From assembly GCF_003576475.1 (NCBI RefSeq), contig NZ_QWGR01000001.1, positions 62,001 through 126,000 of the forward strand: DNA of 64,000 bases. The letters are read 5' to 3'. Numbering within the stretch: position 1 is the first letter of the stretch; each line of letters starts with the position of its first letter. Positions 44,657-54,088 of the stretch are shown here, piece by piece. Under the pieces are notes generated by a model. It was not told the origin of the DNA. It was given only the letters and a program-made list of their open reading frames with translations, and searched no databases. The translations under genes were made by a program, and so were the position numbers. This DNA comes from Maribellus luteus (GTDB lineage Bacteria > Bacteroidota > Bacteroidia > Bacteroidales > Prolixibacteraceae).

Positions 44657-45079
44657 TTATTCGGGGTCAGAAATGAGAAATTTTTCAAAATTCTCGCGAA
44701 ACTTTACAATTTTTCTGGAAGGTTTTTGGGTGTCACTGTCGATAAAAAGTACTTTTTGCTGGGCGGTACAGCAGAGTTCATTTTTTCCGTTCAGAAAGCG
44801 GAATTTGAAGTTGGCCGAAACATTGAACATTTCCGAAACCCAGACTTCCACCTGAACCGTATCGCCTAAGAAAAATGGCTTTTTATACTGAATCAGCGTT
44901 TCGGTGATAATGGGTAGAATATTGTCGGTTTGAGAGAGAGCGGAAATACTGAGGTCCATTGCTTCAATTAGTTTTACCCGCGCATTTTCGAGCCACTGCA
45001 CATAAATAATGTTGTTGACGTGTCCCACGAAATCGATATGATAGGTGTAAATGGGTTCTGTAAATGTAAGTTTCTGCAT
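44657..45079 (-). CDS. Hot-dog fold acyl-CoA thioesterase (YbgC/4HBT type)
   Basis: The 140-residue protein shows the 4HBT motif HIDFVGHVNNIIYVQWLENAR with the catalytic Asp, then YKKPFFLGDTVQVEVWV. It hydrolyses acyl-CoA or acyl-ACP thioesters in the cytoplasm; chain specificity is unknown. The gene is two bases from the end of the glycosyltransferase gene, so the two are probably cotranscribed. Confidence 0.85.
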   Translation of the reverse strand: MQKLTFTEPIYTYHIDFVGHVNNIIYVQWLENARVKLIEAMDLSISALSQTDNILPIITETLIQYKKPFFLGDTVQVEVWVSEMFNVSANFKFRFLNGKNELCCTAQQKVLFIDSDTQKPSRKIVKFRENFEKFLISDPE

Positions 45080-45081
45080 GC

Positions 45082-46122
45082 TTATTTCTGCTTAAAATTC
45101 AGACTTGAAAAAGTCTGTTTTTTCTGAATAAAAAATTTCCACATGATGCTTTCCCTGAAAATTTCAGGATGATCGCTTGGGTGGGAATGTTGCCGGATTT
45201 CGGTTCTGCTCTTCCGAAGTTCTCCCAGGTTTTTATAAAACGTAGCGTGTGCCTTGGCTACTGCCAGGAATGCTTTTCCTTCGAGGCCCAGCAGGAACTT
45301 GGCGGCAGCAACACCGTCGAGTACCATTCGGATAAAAAGAATACGTTTAAATTTATTTTCGGGAAGATTCTTGTACAGCATGTACAGGTTGTTCCTGAAA
45401 TTAAGGTAGACTTTGCGCGGATCGCCGTACGACAAAGAACCGCCACCTAAATGATAAATGACGCTTTGAGGCTCGTAAACGATTTTCATTCCCCGGTTTT
45501 TGAGCCTCCAGCAAAGATCGATTTCTTCCATGTGCGCCCAAAAGAGCGGATCCAAACCGCCTGCCGATCGGAAGGCTTCGGCTCTGACAAACATACAGGC
45601 GCCACTTGCCCAGAAAATTTCGCCGGGAGTTTGATACTGCCCTTCGTCTTTTTCCACTTTATTGAGAATGCGTCCCCTGCAAAACGGATAGCCAAACTGA
45701 TCGATGAAGCCACCGGCAGCTCCTGCATATTCAAAATATTCGGGTTGGTTGTAACTCAGTATCTTGGGCTGAACGGCCGCTACTTTTTTATCCGATTCAA
45801 AGTGCTGAATACAAGGCTGAATCCAGTTTTCGCTCACTTTTACATCCGAGTTTACCAGTACGAAATAGTCGGCATCGATTTGTTCCAGCGCCACATTGTA
45901 ACCTTTCGCAAAACCATAGTTGGTTTTCAGGTCGAGCAGGGTGACCGACGGAAAATTCTTTTCCAGATAAGCCAGCGAGTTATCGGTGGAACCATTGTCG
46001 GCAACAATCAATTCAATATTGTCTCCCTTCGAATGTTCGATTAGCGACGGAAGAAAGTCGGGGAACAGTTTAACCCCGTTCCAGTTTAAAATTACAATGG
46101 CAATTTCTGGCTTACTCGTCAT
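45082..46122 (-). CDS. Family 2 glycosyltransferase
   Basis: The 346-residue protein has the GT2 N-terminal fold: IAIVILNWNG, IVADNGSTDNS, NYGFAKGYNVAL and VNSDVKVS (DxD-like), then EEIDLCWRLKNRG. It resembles rhamnosyl-type transferases of surface glycan synthesis. No other glycan genes are nearby, so the acceptor is unknown. It sits five bases downstream of the helical hypothetical gene. Confidence 0.9.
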   Translation of the reverse strand: MTSKPEIAIVILNWNGVKLFPDFLPSLIEHSKGDNIELIVADNGSTDNSLAYLEKNFPSVTLLDLKTNYGFAKGYNVALEQIDADYFVLVNSDVKVSENWIQPCIQHFESDKKVAAVQPKILSYNQPEYFEYAGAAGGFIDQFGYPFCRGRILNKVEKDEGQYQTPGEIFWASGACMFVRAEAFRSAGGLDPLFWAHMEEIDLCWRLKNRGMKIVYEPQSVIYHLGGGSLSYGDPRKVYLNFRNNLYMLYKNLPENKFKRILFIRMVLDGVAAAKFLLGLEGKAFLAVAKAHATFYKNLGELRKSRTEIRQHSHPSDHPEIFRESIMWKFFIQKKQTFSSLNFKQK

Positions 46123-46127
46123 GTAAA

Positions 46128-46604
46128 TTAGTTCAGAAGAAGTTTTGCGATGATGGCTGCGAGATTTTCCTTTTCCAGTTTTTCCAGAATTTCGCCAATC
46201 TTTTCTGCCTTATCCGAAGTTTCTGATTTTAGCAGAGTTTCGATCTCTTTTACCTGCTTTCCGGTCAGTTCATCCTCCAGAAGTTCCCACACTTTTTGAT
46301 GTTCTGAACTTTCACCGGGCAAGCCCAGTTTTTCCAGTTCCATAATGGTGGCTTCCAGAATTTCACGGGCCTGCATTTTCACCGGATCTTTGTCTTTTGT
46401 TTTTCCGCTGGCGGCCGTGTCGCGCAGGTTCCAGCTCGAATAATCGTAACGCAAATCACGGATCAGCTTTAGTTTGCTATTGTCTTTCCCAAAAATCCTT
46501 TCCAGAAAAATTAAGGTGTGATTTTTCCAGGCTTCGAGGTCGAATTTTGGTTCGTCGAGACTGGTGAGTTGTTCCCGTAACAGTGCAATTTCTTTTTCAG
46601 CCAT
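46128..46604 (-). CDS. Hypothetical helical protein
   Basis: I do not recognise this 158-residue protein. It is strongly charged and helical, with likely coiled-coil segments (ETLLKSETSDKAEKIGEILEKLEKENLAAII at about 122-152), and no signal or membrane segment. Codon use and tight spacing to the glycosyltransferase gene (five bases) support a real gene. Confidence 0.65.
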   Translation of the reverse strand: MAEKEIALLREQLTSLDEPKFDLEAWKNHTLIFLERIFGKDNSKLKLIRDLRYDYSSWNLRDTAASGKTKDKDPVKMQAREILEATIMELEKLGLPGESSEHQKVWELLEDELTGKQVKEIETLLKSETSDKAEKIGEILEKLEKENLAAIIAKLLLN

Positions 46605-46638
46605 GGCAATTGTATTTTATTCCCAAAATACTATTTTT

Positions 46639-47439
46639 TTACTGCTTATCTCCCAGATATGCGTGAATAATTGAGTAGAAAGTGTCGAAGAAACTGCCGC
46701 TTGCGGAAACGAGTTGCCCTCCGAAAAGCCAGTTGTCGCCGCCATTAAAGTCGGTGACCTTGCCTCCGGCCTGCTGAAGGATGAACGCACCGGCAGCCAC
46801 ATCCCAGGCGTGCAGGGCATGTTCGTAAAAGGCATCGAAACGCCCCGAAGCCACATAGCAAAGATCCACTGCTGCCGATCCAAACCTGCGCAGGCCCAGT
46901 GTATTTCTCATCAGGTATTTCATGGCGCTGATGTAGTCGTCCACGCGGTCGAAATCGTAATACGGAAAACCGGTTCCGATCAGCGTTTCTTCCATTTTTG
47001 AACGGCTGGCAGCTTTAATTTCTTTGTCGTTGCAATACGCCGGACTGTCTTTCCAGGCGTAAAACATTTCGTTGGCGCCAATTTCGTACACCACGCCCAG
47101 TACTATTTTGCCGTCTTCGGCCAAAGCAATGCTTACCGAATGCGGTGCAATCCCAAAAAGATAATTGGTGGTACCGTCGAGCGGGTCTACAAACCAGGTG
47201 TATTTCTCGTTGTGCGATTCAGCGGTTCCTTCTTCGGCTACAAAACCTGAATCCGGAATTAAGGCTTTTAACGCTGAAACAATGCGTTGTTCAGCGGTTT
47301 TGTCGACATAAGTAACCAGACTGGCGACACTTTTGATTTCGATGTTTTCAGCGGATAGTTTTTTCTGTTCCGTGCGGATAAAATCTCCCACTTCACGGGC
47401 AATGTCCTGCACCTGAAAACAAAGTTGTTTGTAATTCAT
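46639..47439 (-). CDS. suhB: Inositol monophosphatase family protein
   Basis: The 266-residue protein has the metal-binding motifs of the family: FVAEEG, the WFVDPLDGTTNYLFG block with catalytic Asp residues, and HAWDVAAGAFILQQAGG. It hydrolyses inositol monophosphate or related sugar phosphates using Mg. SuhB in other bacteria also acts in rRNA antitermination; that role is not testable here. It lies 35 bases upstream of the hypothetical gene and follows mtaB. Confidence 0.9.
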   Translation of the reverse strand: MNYKQLCFQVQDIAREVGDFIRTEQKKLSAENIEIKSVASLVTYVDKTAEQRIVSALKALIPDSGFVAEEGTAESHNEKYTWFVDPLDGTTNYLFGIAPHSVSIALAEDGKIVLGVVYEIGANEMFYAWKDSPAYCNDKEIKAASRSKMEETLIGTGFPYYDFDRVDDYISAMKYLMRNTLGLRRFGSAAVDLCYVASGRFDAFYEHALHAWDVAAGAFILQQAGGKVTDFNGGDNWLFGGQLVSASGSFFDTFYSIIHAYLGDKQ

Positions 47440-47472
47440 AGCTGCGAAGTTTGGAGTAAAAGTAAGTTTTTT

Positions 47473-48777
47473 TTAAGCCATGAGGTCCACGGCAACGTGT
47501 CCGTTTGGCAAAATTGACTTTAATTTTACCGGATGCAGCTGGTTCACCAGGTCTTCGTTATAAGGAATTTCAACCTTGATATAATTCTCGGTAAAACCAT
47601 TCATGCTGTCCTGGCTTTTCTTGTCTTCAAAAAGAACGGTTTGCTCGGCTCCCAGGTGTTGTTCGTAAAAAGCCCGTAGTTTTTTCTCCGATAGATTGAT
47701 GTACATCTGTGTGCGTCGTTTCCGGTCTTCCACTTCTACTTTCCACGGAATTTTTAAAGCCTGCGTTCCACTTCGTTCCGAATAGGTAAAAGCATGAAGT
47801 TGCGATATTTCGAGGCTGTTCAGGAAGTCGTATGACTCCTGGAAATACGATTCTGTTTCTCCGTTGGTCCCGGCAATTACATCCACACCAATAAATGCGT
47901 GCGGCACAATTTCGCGGATTCTTTCCACTCTTCTGCGGTAAAGTTCAGTAGAATACTTGCGCTTCATCAGCGAAAGAATCTCGTCGGAACCCGACTGCAA
48001 CGGAAGGTGAAAATGCGGCATAATCACTTTTGATTCAGCCACCAGTTCGATGATCTCGTCTTTCAGCAAATTAGGTTCAATTGATCCCAGGCGCAAGCGG
48101 TTTAATCCTTCCACTTTTTCCAGCGCTTTCAGTAAATCGCGGAAATTTTCGCCCGTGGTTTTGCCAAAATCGCCAATGTTTACGCCCGTTAAAATGATTT
48201 CTTTAAAGCCTTTGTCAACCGCTTTTTGTGCTTCGGCAACCGTATTCTCGATGGTGTCGTTGCGGCTCCGTCCGCGTGCAAAAGGAATGGTACAGAAAGA
48301 ACAATAATAATCACACCCGTCCTGAACTTTCAGGAAACTACGCGTACGGTCGCCCCAAGAAAAAGCACGGTGGTAACTTTTGATGTTGGCCAAACGCGTG
48401 GTTTGTACCTGTGTGGTGTCCTTTTTTTGCAAATCACCCAGGTAAGCCGGAATATGAAATTTCTCCTGCGTACCAAGCACCAGGTCAACGCCTTCAATGT
48501 GGCCTACTTCTTCTGGTTTCAGCTGCGAGTAACAACCCACCACAATCACCATCGCGTTTGGATTTTTGCGTACCGCGCGCCGGATAATGTTCCGGCTTTC
48601 CTTGTCGCCCTGGTTCGTAACCGAGCAGGTATTGATCACATAAACATCGGCTTCTTCCTCAAATTCCACACGATCGAAACCAACCTCTTTAAAAGAGGCC
48701 GCAATGGTGGAAGTTTCCGAGAAATTCAGTTTACAACCCAATGTATAAAAAGCAGCTTTCTTCCCTTTGTAGTCCAT
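47473..48777 (-). CDS. mtaB: tRNA t6A37 methylthiotransferase MtaB
   Basis: The 434-residue radical SAM enzyme adds a methylthio group to t6A37 of ANN-decoding tRNAs. The N-terminal domain has the three auxiliary-cluster cysteines in TLGCKLNFSE, NTCSVTNQ and VVGCYSQ; the SAM cluster motif is DGCDYYCSFCTIPFARGRSR. A C-terminal TRAM-like part follows. Length and the lack of an RimO-like extension favour MtaB over MiaB and RimO. Confidence 0.93.
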   Translation of the reverse strand: MDYKGKKAAFYTLGCKLNFSETSTIAASFKEVGFDRVEFEEEADVYVINTCSVTNQGDKESRNIIRRAVRKNPNAMVIVVGCYSQLKPEEVGHIEGVDLVLGTQEKFHIPAYLGDLQKKDTTQVQTTRLANIKSYHRAFSWGDRTRSFLKVQDGCDYYCSFCTIPFARGRSRNDTIENTVAEAQKAVDKGFKEIILTGVNIGDFGKTTGENFRDLLKALEKVEGLNRLRLGSIEPNLLKDEIIELVAESKVIMPHFHLPLQSGSDEILSLMKRKYSTELYRRRVERIREIVPHAFIGVDVIAGTNGETESYFQESYDFLNSLEISQLHAFTYSERSGTQALKIPWKVEVEDRKRRTQMYINLSEKKLRAFYEQHLGAEQTVLFEDKKSQDSMNGFTENYIKVEIPYNEDLVNQLHPVKLKSILPNGHVAVDLMA

Positions 48778-48902
48778 CTCTAATTTTGAATCTTTCTAAA
48801 CAGGCTGCAAAGGTAGAAAAAAGAATGGATTTGCAAGTTGAGTGCTGTTCAGTGTTTTGGAAGATAAAAGCCCGGAGACACGGAAGTCTCCGGGGATATT
48901 TT

Positions 48903-50237
48903 TTAAAGCAGCGTTGCCGCGAGTTCGGCCAGGTAGCTGCGTTCGCCTTTCAACAGGTTGATGTGGGCAAACAGTTCCTGGTTGCGCATACGGTCGGTCA
49001 TGTAGGCCAAACCGTTTGATTTCATGTCAAGATAAGGCGAGTCGATCTGCTGAAGGTCGCCTGTAAACACCATTTTGGTTCCTTCGCCTGCACGGGTGAT
49101 AATGGTTTTTATCTCATGCGGAGTCAGGTTTTGGGCTTCATCGATGATAAAAAAGGCATTCGACAAACTACGTCCGCGAATGTAGGCCAGCGGAGTAATG
49201 TTCAGCTTTTCTTCCTTCACCATTTCCTCGATCAGCTGGTATTCGTTGCTGCGCGGGTTAAAAGTATGCTTGATCACGGCCAGGTTATCAAACAGCGGTT
49301 GCATGTACGGACTGATCTTTTCAGATGCGTCGCCGGGCAGATAACCAATGTCGCGGTTGCTGAGCGCCACAATCGGGCGGGCCAGCAAAATTTGTTCGTA
49401 CTGGCGGTGTTGCTCAATGGCAGCTGCCAGCGCCAGCAGGGTTTTTCCTGTTCCGGCTTTCCCGGTTAGTGCCATCAGCCTGATTTCCGGATCCATCAGC
49501 ATGTTTAAGCTGAACGTTTGCTCGGCGTTTCGTGGTTTGATTCCGTAAGCCGAATTCTTTTCCACCCGGTAAATCCGTTCCGATTTGTTGTCGTAACGTG
49601 CCAGTGCGCTGGAGGAGCTTCCACGGAAAATAAAGCATTCATTGGCTTCGGGGTTAAAATCTTTCTTAACATCGTCTTTGGCGAAACTTCCCTGGTTGTA
49701 CAATCTGTCGATCAGTGAATCGTCGAAATTATCAAAGGTAGTAACGGTTTTGTCCAGAATGTGCTCGTCGGTCACCTGGTCAGTTTTGTAATCTTCGGCC
49801 TGGATGCCCAGCGATTTGGCTTTCATCCGCAGGTTGATGTCCTTTGTAATGAGAACCGATTTACGTTTAGGGTACGATTTCGAAATGTAATCGGCGATGG
49901 CAAGAATACGGTGGTCCGGGATGTCTTCTTTAAAAGACGCTTTTAATTCATCCGAAAAGGGTTTTCCGGTTTCAATTCTCAGCTTACCTTTTCCCTGTCC
50001 CAGCGACTTGCCGCCGTTAAATAGTTCATCTCCTACGATTTCGTCTAACAGGCGGGTGAATTCACGTGCCTGAAAGTTGATGAGATCATTGCCGCGCTTA
50101 AATTTGTCCAGCTCCTCTAATACGGTGATCGGAAGGATAACGTCGTTATCCTGGAACTGGTAAATACAGGTGTAATCGTGTAAAATTACGTTGGTATCCA
50201 AAACGAAAATTTTACTCTTTTTTGTTTGACTGAGCAT
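48903..50237 (-). CDS. PhoH-family ATPase with N-terminal PIN domain
   Basis: The ATG at 50237 (MLSQTKKSKIFVLDTNV) is preferred to an ATG 20 codons earlier because the PIN domain begins there. The PIN domain (FVLDTNVILHD, then SVLITKDINLRMKAKSLG) would be an RNase; the PhoH ATPase follows with Walker A GKAGTGKTLLALAAA and Walker B AFFIIDEAQNLTP. The combined protein is expected to act as an RNA helicase-nuclease. It is divergent from folC. Confidence 0.92.
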   Translation of the reverse strand: MLSQTKKSKIFVLDTNVILHDYTCIYQFQDNDVILPITVLEELDKFKRGNDLINFQAREFTRLLDEIVGDELFNGGKSLGQGKGKLRIETGKPFSDELKASFKEDIPDHRILAIADYISKSYPKRKSVLITKDINLRMKAKSLGIQAEDYKTDQVTDEHILDKTVTTFDNFDDSLIDRLYNQGSFAKDDVKKDFNPEANECFIFRGSSSSALARYDNKSERIYRVEKNSAYGIKPRNAEQTFSLNMLMDPEIRLMALTGKAGTGKTLLALAAAIEQHRQYEQILLARPIVALSNRDIGYLPGDASEKISPYMQPLFDNLAVIKHTFNPRSNEYQLIEEMVKEEKLNITPLAYIRGRSLSNAFFIIDEAQNLTPHEIKTIITRAGEGTKMVFTGDLQQIDSPYLDMKSNGLAYMTDRMRNQELFAHINLLKGERSYLAELAATLL

Positions 50238-50337
50238 ATGCAAATTGAATTTCTTAAATGTAGATAAATTGACTGGATAAAGGGGATGATGCCTCAAAAT
50301 TTAATAAACTTGCACCCGTTAATAAAAATAAATTGAC

Positions 50338-51633
50338 GTGAACTACAGCGAAACTCTTGATTACCTTTTTACGCGCCTGCCGATGTTTCAGCGCACCGGG
50401 CCGGCAGCGTATAAAAACACCCTGGCCAACACTTTACTGCTCGATGAATATTATGCGCATCCGCACCGGATGTTTAAAACCATCCACGTGGCGGGCACCA
50501 ATGGCAAGGGTTCCGTTTCGCACATGCTGGCTTCGGTATTGCAGGCAGCCGGTTATAAAACCGGGCTTTATACCTCGCCACATCTAAAAGATTTCAGGGA
50601 ACGTATCCGGATTGACGGGAAGATGATGGGAGAGAAGGATGTGGTTGCCTGGGTGGAAAACTACCGTACTAACAATGAATTGTGGAAAATAGAACCTTCT
50701 TTTTTCGAGTTGACCGTTGCTATGGCATTCGATTATTTTGCGCAGCAAAAAGTGGACGTAGCTGTTATTGAGGTCGGACTTGGCGGGCGGCTTGATTCCA
50801 CCAATATTATTACGCCTGAAGTAGGGATTATTACAAACATCGGTTTGGATCATACCAATTTACTGGGAGAAACACTTGAACTTATTGCCCGAGAAAAAGC
50901 CGGGATCATCAAGCAGAATGTTCCGGTGGTGATTGGCGAAACGCAGGAGGCAACAAAAGCGGTGTTTCTGAGAAAAGCCCAGGAAGTGAACGCACCGATT
51001 TATTTTGCTGACCAGGAGTACAAAGTGGCGTATGCAACCCGGGGAATCGACGGTTTGCAAAATGTACAGGTGGACAAAAACGGTGAGCCTTTTTACCGGG
51101 ATATGAAACTGGATTTGCTGGGCTTTTATCAGCACAAAAATCTTCCCACTGTTTTGAAGGCTACAGAACTTTTGAATGCACAGGGATTTAAAATTGACGA
51201 GCCGAATTTGAGAACCGGTTTACAGCAGGTGAGAGAGAAGACCGGATTACAGGGGCGCTGGCAGGTGATCGGGGCTAACCCGATGGTGGTTTGCGATACC
51301 GGACACAATCTTGACGGAATAAAAGAGGTGGTGGAACAGATAAATTCTACCCCGCATAAAAACCTGCACTTTGTTTTTGGAACGGTTGGCGACAAAAATC
51401 CGGACAAGGTTTTGGCGCTTTTGCCGAAAAATGCAAGCTATTATTTTGTAAAAGCAAACATTGAACGGGCTTTGGATGCGGAAGCCTTGAAACAGCATGC
51501 TGCCGACTTTGGACTTGTTGGCGATGCTTATCGTTCTGTGAATGAGGGCTTCGAAAAAGCAAAAGTCAACGCCGGAGAAAATGACCTTGTTTTTGTGGGG
51601 GGCAGTACTTTTGTGGTGGCTGAAATTTTATGA
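50338..51633 (+). CDS. folC: Bifunctional folylpolyglutamate/dihydrofolate synthase
   Basis: The start is GTG at 50338, as no ATG lies before the conserved start MNYSETLDYLFTRLPMFQR. The 431-residue protein has the P-loop HVAGTNGKGSVSHMLA, the LGGRLDSTNII block and DTGHNLDGIKEV, all typical of FolC. It adds glutamate to dihydropteroate and folates. Its 3' end is followed by a tRNA-Val unit; a decayed copy of the same 3' end lies before the second tRNA-Val at 62567-62779. Confidence 0.95.
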   Translation: MNYSETLDYLFTRLPMFQRTGPAAYKNTLANTLLLDEYYAHPHRMFKTIHVAGTNGKGSVSHMLASVLQAAGYKTGLYTSPHLKDFRERIRIDGKMMGEKDVVAWVENYRTNNELWKIEPSFFELTVAMAFDYFAQQKVDVAVIEVGLGGRLDSTNIITPEVGIITNIGLDHTNLLGETLELIAREKAGIIKQNVPVVIGETQEATKAVFLRKAQEVNAPIYFADQEYKVAYATRGIDGLQNVQVDKNGEPFYRDMKLDLLGFYQHKNLPTVLKATELLNAQGFKIDEPNLRTGLQQVREKTGLQGRWQVIGANPMVVCDTGHNLDGIKEVVEQINSTPHKNLHFVFGTVGDKNPDKVLALLPKNASYYFVKANIERALDAEALKQHAADFGLVGDAYRSVNEGFEKAKVNAGENDLVFVGGSTFVVAEIL

Positions 51634-51642
51634 AGATTTTTC

Positions 51643-51673
51643 TTTGCAGAACTAAAAAATGCTTACATATTTG
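51643..51673 (+). promoter_or_regulatory. Promoter of the first tRNA-Val unit
   Basis: TTTG at 51643-51646 and CATATTTG at 51666-51673 (one mismatch to TAnnTTTG) are separated by 19 bases, the usual -33/-7 spacing in Bacteroidota. The same arrangement with a perfect TATATTTG precedes the second copy. Confidence 0.65.
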
Positions 51674-51675
51674 CA

Positions 51676-51699
51676 GCGCCTTTCTGAAAAGGAGGGCGC
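51676..51699 (+). promoter_or_regulatory. Conserved leader hairpin of the first tRNA-Val
   Basis: GCGCC at 51676 pairs with GGCGC at 51695 and can be extended by TTT/AAA. An alternative helix, TTTCTGAA with TTCAGAAA eight bases further on, excludes it. Both helices are kept in the second copy at 62831-62854 with base changes only in the bulge. Confidence 0.5.
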
Positions 51700-51724
51700 G
51701 TTCAGAAACAAGAAAACATTTTTC

Positions 51725-51799
51725 GGGCGATTAGCTCAGTTGGTTCAGAGCATCTGGTTTACACCCAGAGGGTCGGCGGTTCGAATCCGTCATCGCCCA
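51725..51799 (+). tRNA. tRNA-Val (anticodon TAC), copy 1
   Basis: A full cloverleaf folds: acceptor GGGCGAT/ATCGCCC, D arm GCTC/GAGC, anticodon stem TCTGG/CCAGA with loop TTTACAC (anticodon TAC), and T arm GGCGG-TTCGAAT-CCGTC. The discriminator is A; the terminal CCA is not encoded. The 75 bases are identical to copy 2 at 62881-62955. Confidence 0.97.
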
Positions 51800-51804
51800 C
51801 AAAA

Positions 51805-51834
51805 AAGGTCGACTGTCATTTGGCAGTCGGCCTT
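51805..51834 (+). terminator. Terminator of the first tRNA-Val unit
   Basis: AAGGTCGACTG pairs with CAGTCGGCCTT (11 bp, one G-U pair) around an eight-base loop, followed by a T-run. Confidence 0.85.
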
Positions 51835-51856
51835 TTTTTCTGAAAGTCAATTTTAA

Positions 51857-51941
51857 AAAATATCCAATTCTCAATTTTGAATGTAAAATATCCAACAAAA
51901 CCCGGAAAATTGGATATTGGAAATTCTACATTGGATATTTT
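51857..51941. repeat. Foldback element built from ATATCCAA motifs
   Basis: Four ATATCCAA-type words occur in 85 bases: two in one orientation (about 51861 and 51888) and two inverted (about 51910 and 51931). The outer pair AAAATATCCAAT (51857-51868) and ATTGGATATTTT (51930-51941) is a perfect 12-bp inverted repeat. It resembles a small palindromic or MITE-like element at the left edge of the bracketed PUL. The rest of 51942-52138 holds nothing I recognise. Confidence 0.6.
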
Positions 51942-52138
51942 GCGTAAAAAAACAAATCCCGAATAGAAGTATCCATCTTAACTTTTATTTCTGTTGGTGA
52001 TTCTCCGGAATCATGATGGTTTTGTTTTGAATGCGTGGCAATTCTTTTGGGGCTTGCCTTAAAAAAGTTGCCAGGCTGAAATCTTATATATTTCTATTCG
52101 CAAAATGGTTTTGAATCTTGAGTGACTCAACAAATCAC

Positions 52139-54088
52139 TTATTTCTTTTCGATAATAGCTGCCCAGCCGCCTCCGGGAGCCATTTTAATATTGATTTTTG
52201 AAGCAGAATTAACATCCTGGTTTTCCTGGGCAAAGTCGGCAGCATGTTTGTCGGCATTCACACCGTCTTTCCACACACTCATCGAATAATTTCCATCACC
52301 TAAGAAATCGAGATCCAGACTTAAGTCGCGGGCATCCCAATCGGTCATGGCACCAATATACCAGGTATCGCCCGAGCGACGGGCAATGGCAACATAGTCA
52401 CCTACTTTTCCTTGTAGAACTTTTGTATCGTCCCAAACAGAAGGAACCACAGAAAGGAACTTCATGCATTCAGGCTCTCTATAGTAGTTTGAAGGATTAT
52501 CGCAAAGCATTTGAAGCGGGCTCTCGAAAACGACATACATAGCTAGTTGGTGACAGCGTGTTCCGGAACTCATAGGCTGTGTGAAAACCTCCCTGAAATT
52601 CTTCTTGGTTGTATTAATCATTGCCCCCGGTGTATAATCCATCGCTCCAGCCACCATTCTGGTAAATGGCAACGTTACATTATGCTCGGGATCAGGAAGT
52701 GAAGACCACTTGGCATTTTCCATCCCTTTAACACCTTCATAGGTGATGACATTGGGATACGCACGCTCAAGTCCGGCCGGTTTATAGGCCCCGTGGTAAT
52801 CCACCAGCAATTCCCGCTCAGCACATTCTCTGGCAATTTTCTCGTAGAAATTAACCATCCACTGGTCATCGCGCTGCATAAAATCAATTTTGATTCCTTT
52901 CACGCCCCAGGCCTCAAACTGGTCAAGAGCTTTCTCCAACTGATCATCCAGAGCTTTCCATACTACCCAAAGGATTACTCCCACATTGCGCTCTTTTCCA
53001 TAGTCAACCAATTCCTGGATATCAATCTCATCAACAACATCCATGATATTCTCCAAATGGTACCAGCCTTCATCCAGAATAACATACTCCAGCTTGTTTT
53101 TCGAGGCAAAATCAATGTAATACTTGTACGTATCATTATTTACGCCCGACTCAAAATCGACGCCATAAATGTTATTCGCGTTCCACCAGTCCCAGGCAAC
53201 TTTTCCGGGCTTAATCCATTCTGTATTCTGAATTTTCAGTTCAGGAGCTAACTTGTAAATCAGTTCCGACTGTACAAGCGCTTCATCATTTTCAGTTATA
53301 AGCAATGCCCTCCATGGGAAACTCCGCGGGCCATTGCATTGTGCAATGTAATCAGCATATTTCGTTGGTTTTACATTCCGGTCGTTTAGCTGCTTTTCCT
53401 CCAGAACAACACCGGCAAATTTGCCAACCAGGGCATTCTGATTTTGATCGTCCCCTTTAAGGAACATCCCGGGATAATCCATCAGGTCTGACTCTGAAAT
53501 GTAAGTTTTTACTCCGTTGCCACAATCCACCAACATCCCCGTTGAACAAAACCTGTCGGATCCAATTGCAGAAAGATTGACTTTCAGGTATTCCCTTTCC
53601 TGGTGAGAAAACATACTTTCTTCTTCAGGAAACCAAGTGGTATGATCAGCAGGAAAGACAAAGCTGGCCTGTTCCGACTTCACTTTGTATTCGCCTTTTA
53701 ATGCGGAAACCCAACGGTAAGCCGCTCCTTCGTCATAAGCTCTGAATTCCAAAGAATAACCTTTAAACGATAAGGTCAGCTGGTTGTAATCATCCTGAAT
53801 TTTGGCATATTTCCGCTGAACAACGGGAGTCAGCTCTTGGGAATGTGAGGTTACTTTAGCTTTCCTGACACGGGCATCCTTCCCCCAAACCTCTCCATTG
53901 TCTAATTCCAGAGCGATGGGAGATGCCATAATTATCTGTTGATCTCCTAAAAAAACGGAATAAGTGCAATTTTCGTCCACATTCACTTTAAGGCTGATTC
54001 TTCCGTTCGGAGAAGAAAGCTCGTATTCTTTTGCCATCATTACATTCGCTACGACCAGCAAGCAAATTACTATAAGTAATCTTTTCAT
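52139..54088 (-). CDS. Glycoside hydrolase family 97
   Basis: From the ATG at 54088 (MKRLLIVICLLVVANVMMA) the 649-residue protein has a signal peptide, an N-terminal beta-sandwich (YELSSPNGRISLKVNV, EFRAYDEGAAYRWV), a TIM barrel (WDWWNANNIYGVDFE, LDEGWYHLENIMDV, GVKGIKIDFMQRDDQ, YHGAYKPAGLERAYPN) and a C-terminal sandwich. This is the GH97 architecture of SusB. The Asp in GIKIDFM sits where retaining alpha-galactosidase members have their nucleophile, so that activity is favoured over inverting alpha-glucosidase; this is inference. It is the last gene of PUL 2. Confidence 0.9.
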   Translation of the reverse strand: MKRLLIVICLLVVANVMMAKEYELSSPNGRISLKVNVDENCTYSVFLGDQQIIMASPIALELDNGEVWGKDARVRKAKVTSHSQELTPVVQRKYAKIQDDYNQLTLSFKGYSLEFRAYDEGAAYRWVSALKGEYKVKSEQASFVFPADHTTWFPEEESMFSHQEREYLKVNLSAIGSDRFCSTGMLVDCGNGVKTYISESDLMDYPGMFLKGDDQNQNALVGKFAGVVLEEKQLNDRNVKPTKYADYIAQCNGPRSFPWRALLITENDEALVQSELIYKLAPELKIQNTEWIKPGKVAWDWWNANNIYGVDFESGVNNDTYKYYIDFASKNKLEYVILDEGWYHLENIMDVVDEIDIQELVDYGKERNVGVILWVVWKALDDQLEKALDQFEAWGVKGIKIDFMQRDDQWMVNFYEKIARECAERELLVDYHGAYKPAGLERAYPNVITYEGVKGMENAKWSSLPDPEHNVTLPFTRMVAGAMDYTPGAMINTTKKNFREVFTQPMSSGTRCHQLAMYVVFESPLQMLCDNPSNYYREPECMKFLSVVPSVWDDTKVLQGKVGDYVAIARRSGDTWYIGAMTDWDARDLSLDLDFLGDGNYSMSVWKDGVNADKHAADFAQENQDVNSASKINIKMAPGGGWAAIIEKK

